In this document: positions 36,083-50,100 of the stretch, piece by piece
Numbering within the stretch: position 1 is the stretch's first letter
How the letters are laid out: each line of letters opens with the position of its first letter
From: Sipunculus nudus
Taxonomy: Eukaryota; Annelida; Sipuncula; Golfingiida; Sipunculidae
Length of the DNA stretch: 64,000 nt
NCBI GenBank assembly: GCA_026874595.1
Contig: CM049310.1
Location: 28,755,058-28,819,057, forward strand
Direction: 5' to 3'
Position numbers and translations under genes: made by a program
The notes under the pieces: model-generated
Told to the model about the DNA's origin: nothing
Seen by the model: the letters and a program-made list of their open reading frames with translations, nothing else
Databases searched by the model: none

Positions 36083-36867
36083 CTTGCGCAAAGGAATGTG
36101 GGATAGGTCGATTCCTTCAGGTCAACCTCGGGACAGTTTACTACCGTTCTATCTGTAATCAGCCCCCCTGCATGACCTTGAAATGAGACAACGCGTAATA
36201 TATACATTTTGAATCTTCCATTTAAAAATCTTGATGCATTCAATGCAGATTTAGGTATACTTAACAAATTACTGATTACTCAGCAAATGAATGCATGATT
36301 TGGCCACTATTTAAAACGACCTATTCAATATTTAGGTCACCGGTGGGGTTACGCCAATACTTTAACTCAATGACAACAGGGCTAACTTGATTGACAGGTA
36401 TGTAACTACATACGAAGAAGTGCGTTGGTATTAATTTCTCGATAAACTTTCTTTGAATTTAGTAAAATTTATATGCGCTCGATTACTTTCGATGAGAACA
36501 GCTACACTGGTAAGATTCTATTGAATTTAAGCGTGTTCTGGCCTGGAAATCAACAAAACAATTTGTGTAACCAAGCCGGCCGGTAATTCACCTTATTAGC
36601 ATATTCTAGTTTCCACCAATGAGAGCTACGCCGGCCGGCAAAACATCCAATCACTATTCGAAAATAGGGTCACATGCAACTGTTGGGGTTTTGCCAAGAC
36701 CACGCCTCCCTTGAAAACCAAAACAAACCCGGCATCTTGAAACAGCTGATACAACATACCGGTGCAAGGTGACATTTTAATTTGCTTGTTGCTGAATTCT
36801 GAGACTTTAGCAAGTATTATACTAACCACAAACACGAAGTCTGGGAGTTCATTTCTGATCTCCCAAT
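36083..36867. promoter_or_regulatory. Head-to-head (bidirectional) promoter interval of genes 2 and 3
   Basis: 785 bp separate the two start codons, which face away from each other. The interval holds two CCAAT boxes (36616-36620 and 36647-36651) and two copies of GCCGGCCGG (36575-36583 and 36630-36638). Its local GC exceeds that of the surrounding introns. No TATA box is evident. Transcription starts are not known. Confidence 0.55.
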
Positions 36868-37379
36868 ATGTTTGGGACGAGAAGACTCGCGAAGCGGTCC
36901 ATTATTGGGACTAGAGTTAGTGCTCCGTGGCAAGATGGCCGATTTCACCCGGGTGTCATCCAGTCAACCCAAACCGGCCCAAACGATGTTGACTTATACA
37001 CGGTTCTGTTCGACGACGGATACAGCGCGATATTTACAGAAAATAATATAGTAGGACCTGGGTTCCAAAACATATCTGCCATCGATCTGCAAGAGGATCA
37101 GAAAGTGTTTTTGACTTACAGCGGTCGAGAGTTTCCAGGACTTGTGAAGAGTTTTGACCAAAGTCTGGGAGAGGCGACTGTAACCATTTCTCTCATGGAC
37201 GGTTCAGAAATGTCCCTCACACGGAGCATCGATGACATCCGATTATTAGAAAGCAGGAGATCTGCCCGTTTACAAGATCAAGATACAGACTACAGTCGGC
37301 TTGTTGAAATGCATCCAGAACCAAAAAAGAGAACTGTATCCAGTGTCATAGATGTACCAGGCCCTGCACCTAAACAGAG
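36868..37379 (+). CDS. Gene 3 exon 1: N-terminal Tudor-like region
   Basis: It starts at ATG 36868. The donor CAGAG|gtgggc is set by phase with the next exon. It encodes [14 protein letters not shown] and [13 protein letters not shown], then [11 protein letters not shown] and a basic end. The family's N-terminal domain of unknown function sits here. Confidence 0.88.
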
Positions 37380-40300
37380 GTGGGCTGTTAATAATTTTTA
37401 TTTATTCAGCCAGACTAAATAACTACAGATAAAGAAATAAGGGATTCCACTTGGCTTTGGGAAATAGAATATAATGTTAAAAAAAAATGATTAACAAATG
37501 GTAATATTAGCCTAATTATGGACCCTTATCAGCTTACTCTCTTTGGAGGGTCTGGATCTGTTTTTACAGAGACTTAATTCATATTTAAACTGGGTTACTG
37601 GAATCCCTGGGAATATTTGCATGTTTATACTTTTTAATTTGACTTGAGTGAAGATAATATTTGAGGGCAATCATACTTTTGTGTCCGTGTGTGTGTTTGT
37701 TTACTTTGTGAAAAACGTGTTATCAGTCATCACGTATGATTGCGTAAGCCTGGTTGATCAAAGGGATATAGCCGGCGGGTACCACAGGTGTTGCATCATA
37801 ACTGCTCATTGCAGTAAATCGGGGGGGGGGGGGGAGGGGGTAATTCACAAAAAGACTCCAATATATCACCTTTTTTCTTTATTGTTTTGAATTCGAAACA
37901 ATTTTGGCATTTCTTTTTGTGTGAGTTATGTTCTATCATTTTATTTTGAACATTTACATGGGAATATATTACTATGATCTATGTTGCTGAATGAACTTCT
38001 CATTATGTTTGTGGTTTATAAAGGGCAGTATTACTGATCCTACCACAAATTAATAATGCATATAAGAAAACAACAAAATAAATAATTTGATTTTGTTTCA
38101 CTTAATAAATATTAAAATGATGGAAATTTTCAAGGGGGGGGGGTCATGAGAGGGAATTTTTACTAACAATTCTGTTACTGTTTACTGTTTGGGGGGCATA
38201 TATACAGTTGGTATATTTTAATTGAACACTGAGCCAGATTGTACACTAATGTACACTACTGTCATGGGACTTTGATCACATCTGTGAATGGTGTAGTGTC
38301 AGGACATAAAGACAATTAAGGGGTTCAGAAATAAGTTGCTGTTAGTACTTAATGGAGCAGGTGTGTAGAGTAATGCCTCTTGTTCAGGGTTTCAATGGCT
38401 CCAGTACCCCTGATTACATAACACCACACAGCATCTGTTACTTGAATGAATTCCACGTATCAACATGTCCCCTTCTTGTATATTAATCCCATTATGAGCC
38501 AGCTGAATTAGTGTCCAATTTGTACCTTGGTATGAGAACAGGTTTTGTCTTACCATAATATCCTCCTGGAATGTTATGCTTGTATTCTCATTAAGTTTTG
38601 TAAACCCCAATTTAATGTGATCCTCAAAAAAGTAAGTTTTTGAGCCCTCTATAGGCCAAAGTTTTTTTTGTTGTATTATTATCTCTTATGTATTTGAAAA
38701 AGTTGCAATCTTTTACTTTATATTAAACATCCAGTTGCATATTAAATATATTGGTTTACTTTGTGAACAGTCCCCTTTTATTATGTATTCAGGACTCTTA
38801 TTGTTTAAAATCTCATATACACATGCGATATGAGAGGTCAGACCACAGACTGGAAAAGCACTTTGGCAGCAAAGAATGATCTTGTGCAGTTGTATCCACT
38901 TCACATGCAAGGTCCCTTTGTTTTATGATCAGATCAGTCACTGATGTTGAGATTGCTTGTAATATAGTTATTTTAACCTTTTTGTCCAAAACAGGTTTAA
39001 AAGTTAGGTGCCAGAATTAAAAGCTGTCTAGACACAGACAATAAAACCAAGAAACTAACATATATATTCCTTAACATTTATACCAGGGGGACACAAGAGT
39101 GTTTAAATCTGTTCAAATTAAACATTAAAATGTCACACATCACAGAAATCATGCTTGATAAAGATAGAAAACCTGATAATGTAAAACAGTAATATGAACA
39201 CAGTGTATTTATGTTTTGTGGGATCAGCCGCCGACGGAGGCTGTCTCCGCAGGAAGATGATGAGATGGATGATGAGATGAGGATGGACGAGGATGTCATG
39301 AGCGAGCAAGCAGCAGCCATGGTGCTAACCAGCCTCTCCTGCAGCCCCGTATCACCTCAGCTCCCCAGTGCCTTCACAGACAGAGGTCAGTAGCTGTACC
39401 AGCCACATGCTGCCAGTAACTGAAGCAGCACTGTCAATCCTGTCAGGAAGTTTAAAAATGTCAGCTGTTTAATATGTTTGAAATATATGTTTTAAACATA
39501 TATATATATATATAATTCTTGCTTTTAATCAGTCCTGCACATGAGTACCACAGAGGTCTGGCAGGGTTTTGTCTTATGGACTGACGAAACCTGAGTGTTG
39601 AACTTCTTATAAAGACCTTTAAATTAAGATATATTGGTCTTAGAACCAAAGTGAGGTCAGTAATGGTCCAAATTTACAGGGCATTAATATCATTTACAAT
39701 TCCTTTATCACCAACACCAGCATCTTCAGGTATAGACCCAACAGTGTTTATTAAACCATAAAACTTTGAATTCATCTATTCATACATTTATTTTTAGGGG
39801 AAGGACACATGAGCTCAAGTGTAAACAGTTCGGGGGTGTTCACCTTCAAGTCAGAGTCAGGCACCCCCTCCCCGCCCCACCCTTTGGCTGGTAGCGCCCC
39901 CACTGGATCAATCTTTGACATGCATCCAATTGACGAAGGCATCGACCCAGGCACTGACGAGATTATGGACAACATGACAGACAGAGAAGGAGTAAGTTAC
40001 TGGTTTGTTGTCTGAGGTGTTCAGCTTACTTTGAATTCAGAGATATTGTTAGTATAATTATTATGAAAACATAAACCTATGTGCATGTCCATACATCAAA
40101 TATAAATAATAATTGCTTATAACTTATAAACTCATCACAATATAGTAAAATCCATATGTCCATCAGTGTATAGCATGTGAAAATCATAACATGAGCAATT
40201 TTTATGCATACAGTATGCATGAACTGAGTGATTACTGGCATAATGATATTTGACAACTATCTATTTGGAGAAAACCGGGTAGATCCACATGCTCAGTAAA

Positions 40301-43300
40301 ATCCTGCTAACTTCAGCCAGTTCATGCATACACCCAAATTTCTAGCACATTGGGCTTACTTGATGAATGTTAACTTGAACCAAAAAGGGGTCTGATGCAT
40401 TATAGCATTTTAAATAGTGACTCCCTCAGAATGCCTAAGAACAATAAAGAAAGACTTGCAAAAAGGATGAAGACACAATGACAAGAACCCCCTTTTAGAT
40501 AAAGAGATAAGATAAACCGGTCTACTTGACAAGGCCAGACTGATAGTGATACATCACAGTCCAATGTTTATAAGCTTTCATGTTTGGTCAGTAGGGTTAT
40601 ACATTTCTTCATTTTTTTTTAAGTGACCTGGGGGGGGGGGGATGTAATAAGGGCATCATGGATGACCTAACAGGCAGCTCACTGCCCTCCTCAGTTCATC
40701 TTGATCCTTTCAGACCAGCCAAAATTAATTTCCCAAGCATTCTAATGTTTTGATATTCCCCATCTGCTGTCTTTGACAGTGACAAGTTGCATGCTGGACA
40801 GATCTTGCAATTTCACAGAAAAAAAAGGAGGTTTTGGAGAAGACCCAAACTTTTTTTAATAATGGAAACATTTTATGATATGTGTTTTTTATGTATGATA
40901 GTAATTTGAAATCTTCAGAAACTTTGGAATCATCATATAGAGCCACTGAATATGAAAAAATTCTTAGTTTCTCTCCACGTATAACATTGAACTAATTAAC
41001 CAGTAATTAGTAAATTAATGAGTAATTATGACTATACCAATATTATGCACATCACACAGTGTAAATTTTAACACAAGCACTGGGCTGTGGAGCATACATT
41101 TGACCAGTAAATGGGTACATCTCTTACAACTGGATCAAAGAAGTAGTATCAAGGTCACTCGGTTTATGGATGAGCAAACAAACAGCTGATGCTGCCACCA
41201 GCTAACATTACTGGTATATATTTGGGTTATCTCAGGCTTTTATCTTCTGTAGTGCTGAAGCTGCCAGTTTTGGCTGAAAACCATCTCCCTTTCGCTTCTA
41301 GATCTCACCAATATTAATTGATAAATCTTCATCAGAAAGACAATTTCTCAGGTTCAAATTTTTCAAAAAGAAAACAAAAATTCTTGGTTCTGGTTCAGTG
41401 AAAGATATAAATCTGGATGTGTGTATTTGTGTAATTCTATGTGCCTGTTAATTTCATTTCATGATTTTTTATATGACAGGATTTTTATGGTATACCCACC
41501 ATCTGTATGTCTGACCATCTGTTAACTTTTAGTGTCGCCACAATCACTAACTTAGGCTTTGATGGATTTTCACGAAACTCACCATAACTACTTACAAACA
41601 GATTATCTCGCCCGAGTTAGATTATGGGCAACATCAACTTATATTTAATAAGGTCACTAAGCTACTTTGTGGTGTTGCCGCAATAACTTATGAAGAATAT
41701 GAAGTATTTTTATTAAACTTATCAGAAATGTTATTCAATAAAATATCTTGCCTAAGTTCCATTTCCAGGAAAATCCATGCATATTTAATGAGGTCAGAGG
41801 TCACCGCACTTTGGAGGCACCTTGGTGACTTACCAAAAATCATATGTATGTCATGAAACTCGTATATGTCATGAAACTCGTACATATTTACCAATAGAGT
41901 TTCTCACCAGAATTACCTTCTCATCAAAATTCACACATAATAAGGTCAAAGGTCACCAGATACACAATGGGTATATTATGCTGATTTGCGGTGCTCTTAT
42001 TTATTTAGTTTAAATGATGACAGATTTGTTTCTACATGTTTTGCTCAATCAACTTATAACATTTTTAGTGATATATACTACTAATAATTATGTATTATGC
42101 CAATGTGGTAATGTAAATAATGACAGTGCAATTTTTTTTTGCTAGATAATTATGTGAAGGGAATCTTAATTTTAGTTAGATTATTTAATCAATAATAAAA
42201 GTTACAATAAAGAAAGTAAAAAAATATTGCAGATTTTGTTTAAAAAAATCTTTCACTGGAAACAAAATGATGTGATCTCAAATTGAGATAAAACTTATTG
42301 AATTGAATGTATGTGTTATTATTTACTTGCATGTGTAAACTTTAGTTAATATAATTTCAAAGGAAGATCTGTTTAATCAGGTAGTTTTATCAGAGAAGAA
42401 AATATGATAAAATCATGATTATTGGCTGTGAGAATACCTCTTGTACAATTTTTTAACATATTATAGATGTAAGTTATTGTTTTAATGAAATAAATAGTCT
42501 ATGCAGCACTATGCTCAGTTAATTCAGTGAGAGTTATCAGTTATAGCGTGTTTATGTGATGGGTGTATTATAAGGACTGGTCCCTGCAGCTCTGACCTGG
42601 ATCCGGATCACAGCCTGACCCTGCTCCAAGACACATTAGCCTATAAAGGTTGGGTGTCAAGTACTTGAGGACCAAACTCAGGCCAAGGTGTTAACCTGTT
42701 ACCATAAGTGGTGATTTCCAGTGTTTCGATCACAAGTGAACCATTTATTCATGGTATATATCTTCCTTTGTGAGAACTACAGCATTGCCAGCAGATGGCG
42801 CTGTCTGTTGGCTGCTTATGAAGATAGCCATGTGACAGGTGATGCTGTATGTGTTATTATATAGAGCCTGCTGGATTTAAATTTTAAAGTGTCGGGTTAG
42901 GTTTATAGGAATGAAGTACCTCAGGTGTCAACAACAGTGTCATCAAGGATATAGTTTAGGCTTGTTAAAGATCTGTTCCAGGTTTTATAATGTTGTCTGA
43001 CAGAGGTTTGAGCTTATATATGGCCATTTACTATGAGAAGCAAATGGTTTTATATGAATTAATGTGTTTTTTTAACACTTGAATCTTTTTTATTTAATTT
43101 TAAAATATATATTTCAGAAAATATTTTAAAATAATTTTTAAAAAAATTAATATAATATAATACTTGTATCTTTTCATATATATTTTGCTATCATATGGAT
43201 TTTGCTATAAGTATATAAATCATCTTCTACAGAAGATGATGCGCCTGTTCTCCGCCATCACCCTGGGTTACTACTTTGTGGGTTATCTACTCCAGTAAGC

Positions 43301-44097
43301 TTTAAACAGCTAGTCAGTTTGTGTACAAAGAGCCGACCTTGGCCTGGCCAGGGTACCCCTGCTGACTCTGAGAGAGCTAGCTGGATGCTGTAGAACTTGG
43401 TCTGATGCTGATCCAGGGCTGTAGATATAAACTCATCATGTTTACAGGCTGTGTGTATAGCTGTGTGAATCAATCTGACTGGTTTCATGTAACACTGTCT
43501 TTCCCGTAGTGCAGCTTCATGCAGTTGTATATGTACAAGACTAAACTAAGTACTGGTAATGTAAGGTGACAAAAATAATGAAAGAAAATATAGAAAAATA
43601 TCAAATGATACTTCACTTTGAACAACATAATAGCTGTTACAGACTTATATATCACTGTAGGCTACTGATCAAGATAATGCTTGTTTTAAATATTCAGTTG
43701 GACCTCATAAACTACACAAATGCTGCTTATACTATACATTTTACAAACAAAAAATCCTTTGCCAAAACTTCAGAAACAATATCTATTGTTGTAACCCATG
43801 TATTTATACACAAGATGCTTTGATACAACCCGCAAATCACAGGTTCACAATCACTAACAACGTATGATTGATCTGTCAGACTGGCATATATCTTTATGTA
43901 CAAACTTCAAAATTATTGGTCTGGCTAGAAATAATCAAGTCATTTTTTCTTTTTGAAATATAACCATTTTTATGTAATTTGTCTATAATAATATCAATAC
44001 ATCACAGTCTCACACACTACATTTATAAAATACATGGCACATATCTTAGTCGGGGTGGTGGTTGGGGGGGGGGGGGGGGGCGTGTGCAAGGTGTGTA

Positions 44098-44166
<69 letters not shown>

Positions 44167-47100
44167 TGCACTCTTTGGTATTTCCTGACCATTAACTCAA
44201 CCTGTATCTTCTTTGCCATTACAATTTACAAAGAACACCACAGTTTCATTAGTAATCATTACAGCATCTTTTTACCATCCTGCACATATAAAATACCATC
44301 AAGTTGTGAATCACAGAGCAATTGGTGAAGCCATTTAACCTTTGTTTACCTGCAGAGTTTATTCATGAAAGTGCACCGGTCATGTGCGGGCAATCAGCTG
44401 ATCATGTAAACAGTCAGCTGATAATGCCGGCTGTACAGGTCACATGTTTGCATTGAGTCTCATGGTGCAGCACAAAGCTCTTTTTGTGTAGCAGATTACA
44501 CCAGTGTCAGTAGTAACTGTGATGTATCTCACACACAGATATTTAGATGTTGATGACGTGGATACTCTCACATTGTGTTTAACTGTATATTGGACCAAGG
44601 TTCTCAGCATTTCTAAAAAAGCAAGAGATGTACATATTAATTTGCTGTACCTCCTATAAGCTCCATGGTCCTTTCAAAGACACTGCACATTTTTCATTTT
44701 GTGATACTGAAGTACACATAGAACACAAACCATTACAATATAGGTGATGCTCTTAATTTAGATCTCTCTCTGCCTGCCTCGGTCTGGTACTGATGTAGCA
44801 TTTGATGTATGAAGACATTAATTTTAGTTTATGCTTGTTTATTTTGTTTGTATATGTGGCTTAAAAATGAGTTTTACAGAATATTGTACATATATAGCAT
44901 CCATTTATCAAGCCTATCTATTTTATATGAATGAATGCTTGCTCCATGAAGCTGTTTGTACTGATGAGTTTGTACATTGTGTACAGAGGGATCAAGCAGT
45001 TGTGAATATAGTTATAAAAAGCTGCCGATGTAGAGAGCCAGATGTCGACAAACATCCTTTTATACTGGTGATAGTTAGAACTCTTCATGCTGATGAAGCC
45101 GCGTATTCAGCACCAGCCAGACAGTATAAATACTGGTGGTCCCTTGTACTGTCTGAAACATACTATATATAGAACTCTGTTATGTTGGCGTGAAGAAAAA
45201 GAGTCCATCTATTTCCTCTGAGGTACATTTGATATATACTTGAGTTTCTTCATTGACATTGTTTAACGTTTGCTGGGATGGTGATAGTGATCACCCTGTC
45301 AGTCACCGTCTCTGTCCTTCCCTCTAGTCACATGGGACACTCCTTACACACTACATGGTCTCATTGCATTAATTCTACTGATCCATTTCATTAAATCACT
45401 GCTTGCACCAGGCCTCATGCATCACAAACTTCAAGTCATTAACAATATGATTTGATTTCTCAGAAAAGACCTTCAGAATGCATACATGTGTATATCATAT
45501 ACACATACCTGAACAGTCAACTTGATAAAAGTAGACCTAGCCAGCAGACTCTTTCATGTTTATGCATATCTTTTTTATGTACCAACATACACAAACTAAC
45601 TAATGTATGCACATACCTGGTATCTCACAATACAGCTTATTAACCATAAAATATAACATGCAGTCTGGATAACCTTATCCAGACTGCATATCATACAGAG
45701 CCTTTCAAGATATTTAAAAAATCATCATTAATTTATCTACTCCTCTACTTCCATACTTATGGGTCTCCGGCATTCATGTTTGTTTGTATTCATGCTAATT
45801 TTCATAATTATTATACCAGGCCTTTTGACAATTTAACAGTATCATTTTAGCATACAGACATGTGCATAGTGCTATATATCTTATTTTACACTTTATCACC
45901 AAAGTCTAATGCATGTCAATGAACTAGCAATGACCATGACAGCTGGCCCAAGGAGCATTGCATCACAGTTTGTTTTACAAAGTTCATATCATTCTGCCAG
46001 GCCCAGATAGCCAGATAGAGTATATGTTGATGTATATATTCCTCTGTCCTTGGACAAGCTGTATAGCTAGTGGTGGCACACAATTGCTGAACCATATGTA
46101 GGTCATGCCACTGGCCTGTGTTACTTTATGACTCTGGGTACAGTGGATGTTGTCAGCGCCTCGCTAACTAGCTGTTTCACATTGGATTGCTCTATTTGGG
46201 AGATGTGCTCTAGCTTTCATCAAGTGCTGTTTAACATTATTGGGGATCAGACTCACTGTGGCTAGAAAAATGAATGGATACCCTTTGTGGTATCTTGGTG
46301 TTTCTAAATAAACATCAGCTCAGCTGATTGAGTATGTTGCATCTGAAAAAATAACCTGAAAAACATTGTACTTTGTGATAATAACAGTATTAGATGAGCT
46401 TCATATACTAATTGAAAACAAGTAAATTCACATATCCTATTTGCACTCTATGAATAGGGAATCTATTATAAGTTATGAACCCCCCCCCCCCCCCCCCCCC
46501 CAAGTGTATCCACAACAGATATCTTAGCCCCACAGCCCCAATAACAGGTGGAGACAACGTTACAGCCCCAACATCTGTAATATAATTTCCTCCCATCTTC
46601 TGGGTGCCAGTCTTGCCTTTCCTCATCCTCCCCCCCCCCCCCCCCTCTCCACCCCAGCAAACTCTTCCCCCTTCTGTTATAATTTTTTTTAATCAGACTT
46701 GGCATTTATTAATACTATGAGATGCAGTCAATATGGTTTGACATTAGGCATTCCTGTTTTGAGGTTAAATATAAAATAAAATGGGGAAATTTAACCCTTG
46801 TGGCTGACCATTGTTTATATGTTTCTGGACTAAGCTGTGCAGCCATTGTTTTGACTATTGACAGGAAGCTATTAGTGATGGAAATTTTCAAACTAGTATG
46901 AAAGAAATCACGTCAGACTGTTTAACACAATGGAGATCCTTTGATAGCTATATACTATATTTAATGTTTGTGTTTACATCTTCAGTAAGGATTGGCAGAT
47001 GTGAAACACACATTTTAGTATGATTTAAAAATTACACAGTATATGTTATTATAATCCTTCAAGACTAGTTTCTATTTTATTTCAGGAAAACAACCCTAGT

Positions 47101-50100
47101 AAGTCAGTACATGTACCCGCAGGAGCAGCTGTAGTTAATATACGTGCAGACCTACAGCATAACATGACAGTTGTACTATTTGTACCCAGTGGTATCCATA
47201 GGGGTTTCCTTATGCCCCTTCCCACTGCCCCACAACCTGTCTCTAATTATGTCCTGGCTGGCACCTGTAGATCGTGTAAGTTCAGGCAAGCTTTACACAG
47301 CTATATACAGATACATTTACACATACACATACCAGTGGTTAAAATAGTAACACATTTAAAATAGCATCTGATATCACACATTGTTTTGGGGGGGGGTCTC
47401 ACTGATAGGTTGAATGTATCATATCATTATGATTCAGGGTTACAGTGATACATGTCACATTTTAATGCTCATTCTGATTTGGTTCCAAGATCTTGTTTTC
47501 TACACATATCTATTTTGTATTCATTATTATTTTCCATTCCTGATTCTCCATTCAGTTGTACCTGTAAATATATTTTTTATCATTTCCTTATGGAAACAGT
47601 GAAATATTTTTGTAACTAAAAGCAGGCTTACTCATTTCATTTATCAGATGATATATATATTGTCTTTGCTTCAGTCTGATCCTCCCAATAATGGCCCTGG
47701 CCCTTAATTAAAACAGGCTGTTATTCCAAGTCCTTAGCATATGCAAGATAACTGTTACAGATACCATAGCTGTTGCTTTCACAAGTGCTTTATGTTTAGT
47801 AACTGATTACGTCAGACTAATTCTGATATGACCTCAGCTTCAATGCAGTGAACAGTCCCATGAACTAAAGTTTGCTGCCCTTGACCGATGGCACATAACA
47901 GGAATTATTTATAGACCCCAGATGTTTTCAGGGAGTCCACCAATCAGAGGCAGTTTCACAGCTGTTTATGTGAGCCAGGGTCAGAGGTACTGAGTGTAAA
48001 CAAGGGGACAGTGCACCCATGTCTCAATGCTTGAGCATTCTGTGGCCGAGTTAATGTGATTAACATTGGATTGTACCTGGATCAAGCCAGTCTGGCTTAT
48101 GTTCAAGATTTCTTTGTGTGTGAAGCCCAAATATAGAATAGTGAAAATACCTGTATCTATAAAATATTTGGCAATATGCCTGTATACATCAGTATAACTG
48201 TTATATTGTGATACTGAAGATGTGATGCTTGGTTAAACATAAATGGTCAGTATGTATTAAAAATAACTCTTGAAATGAGTGAAGGTCATTATGAGTTCAG
48301 GCACATCAACCTGGATAACACAAAGAATAGCGCAGGGCCAAAAAACTCAGATTAGAATAAATTAGAAATAAATATTGGATATAATATAATATAATATAAT
48401 ATAATATAATACAATCATGTAATAACAGTCATATCATATCAGTTTTATATGATTAATTTTATAAATATAAATTTAGTTAAAATAAATTATATGCATTCTA
48501 AATAAGTTAAGCTGTGATATTTATCTAAAAAACAGTGCTCTAATGTCATCCATCATCTGAATACAAAACCTGATAAGCTGGGACATCTGGTCATAATCTT
48601 CTAACTTCCCCTTCCCCTCAAGACAAACAGGCTTCTGTGGCACAGGACTCAAGGCTGGGAGGTCGTGAGTTCAAATCTCATTTAAGTGGTGAGATTTTCA
48701 CGGTCGGCCCTGACCTTGGGTGAGTACTTTGCAGGCTTAATGGGAAGGCTGTGCCCCACAGCCATGTAGCACTCACAAACAAGTCAAGTGTGTCTTTAGG
48801 GGGCTCCTCTGTGTTATATGACCCAGCAATGGGAATGATAACACACCCAGGATCCGCAGGTGCATTAGACGCCGGGCCTGGGTGACACCAAGATACAAAT
48901 TAATATGAGAGGAAATGAGTGCTACCACCCTGTTATGTAGTCCCAAACTGGAATGGAACTTTGCAGATGTACATACTAAGATTTAGAATTAGATAAGAGA
49001 GCATAAAAAAATGGAGGCAGTTACCTGCACCAAAAAAAAAGACAAGCTGGACAAAATCTCTCTCAATTCAGAGCACTTTGTTATATATAATTTACTTTTG
49101 CTTTAAACATTCAAAAGTGGGCTTACATTTTTTACAGTCAAATGACTGAGTTGACATGTAAAATCCTAAATTCTCCCATTATGAGATGCTTTATTATATA
49201 TCTCATATATATTATTCCCTATACATTTAGGGAAATATGATGACGGGTACTTTGTCCCCCCCTCCCCCCAAGAAAAATGAAGCGTTATAACATTTCTCCT
49301 GTCCCCCCTCAATTGAAACAAGGTCCATGCAGGTTACCCATGACTGACATCACATATCATGTGTTTACTACACAACATGATATATGGTATGCCTAACAGT
49401 GACATTTGTCTTGATACCTCTGTTCTCGGGAGATATTAAAAACCAGCTCATTAACAATGAAGGGACTTGAAATGTACTGTACTCTTTACTGTGACACAGT
49501 ATGTTGTGATTTTTTGTCCAGATATCAGTTAAGGGACAGTGGGGCAGGTTTTGCCTCCAAATTTGGATAGTACCAGTGCATGCTTCAGTACTGTACAGTG
49601 TCAATATACATGTACCCACATGTGATTTACATATGAGACTTTGATAATTACAGTTTAATTAGTTTGGCATTGTATTAATATTCCCCCATCCCTGAGATCA
49701 GTATGCACGCTGATGCTAACTAGAGGGTACATATGCATGAGGGCACCTAATGTCCCTCAACTGTGGTGTTAGTGAGCAAAGGTGGGAATCCTTGCCTGAA
49801 ACAAGGAACCTGAAACAAGGGTTCGAAATATGGATCTCTTTTGCAGTTGGTGCCCAATGCTCGATCCACTTGGCCAATAGGGTCATGTTGGCAGTGCCCA
49901 ATTCTAGATCAACTTGGCCATTCAGGTCCTATTGGCTAAATTGAAAACAAGCATAAGAAAATTTGAAATTGTGCTTTAATATTTTCTAATTAAATCAGAA
50001 TTTGGATTATGAAAATAATATTTGCTCTGTAAATTTTGTACTAGGTAGAGGCTTGTTTTTCTAGTATTTTTTTTATTTATCTGGTTAAATAAGCTTTGTT

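Noticed and set aside
36083-36091. Upstream start for the CULT gene at 36091
   Set aside because: That codon is TTG, not ATG. The first ATG in frame is at 36082 with a suitable context.
44831-45172. 113-residue plus-strand frame in intron 3 of gene 3
   Set aside because: Cys/Tyr-rich text without family motif; its start lacks context. Could not be supported.
49716-49940. Functional tRNA gene on the minus strand
   Set aside because: A-box and B-box matches exist, but no acceptor stem pairing or anticodon arm could be drawn and the A-box half is duplicated. SINE or pseudogene is more likely.
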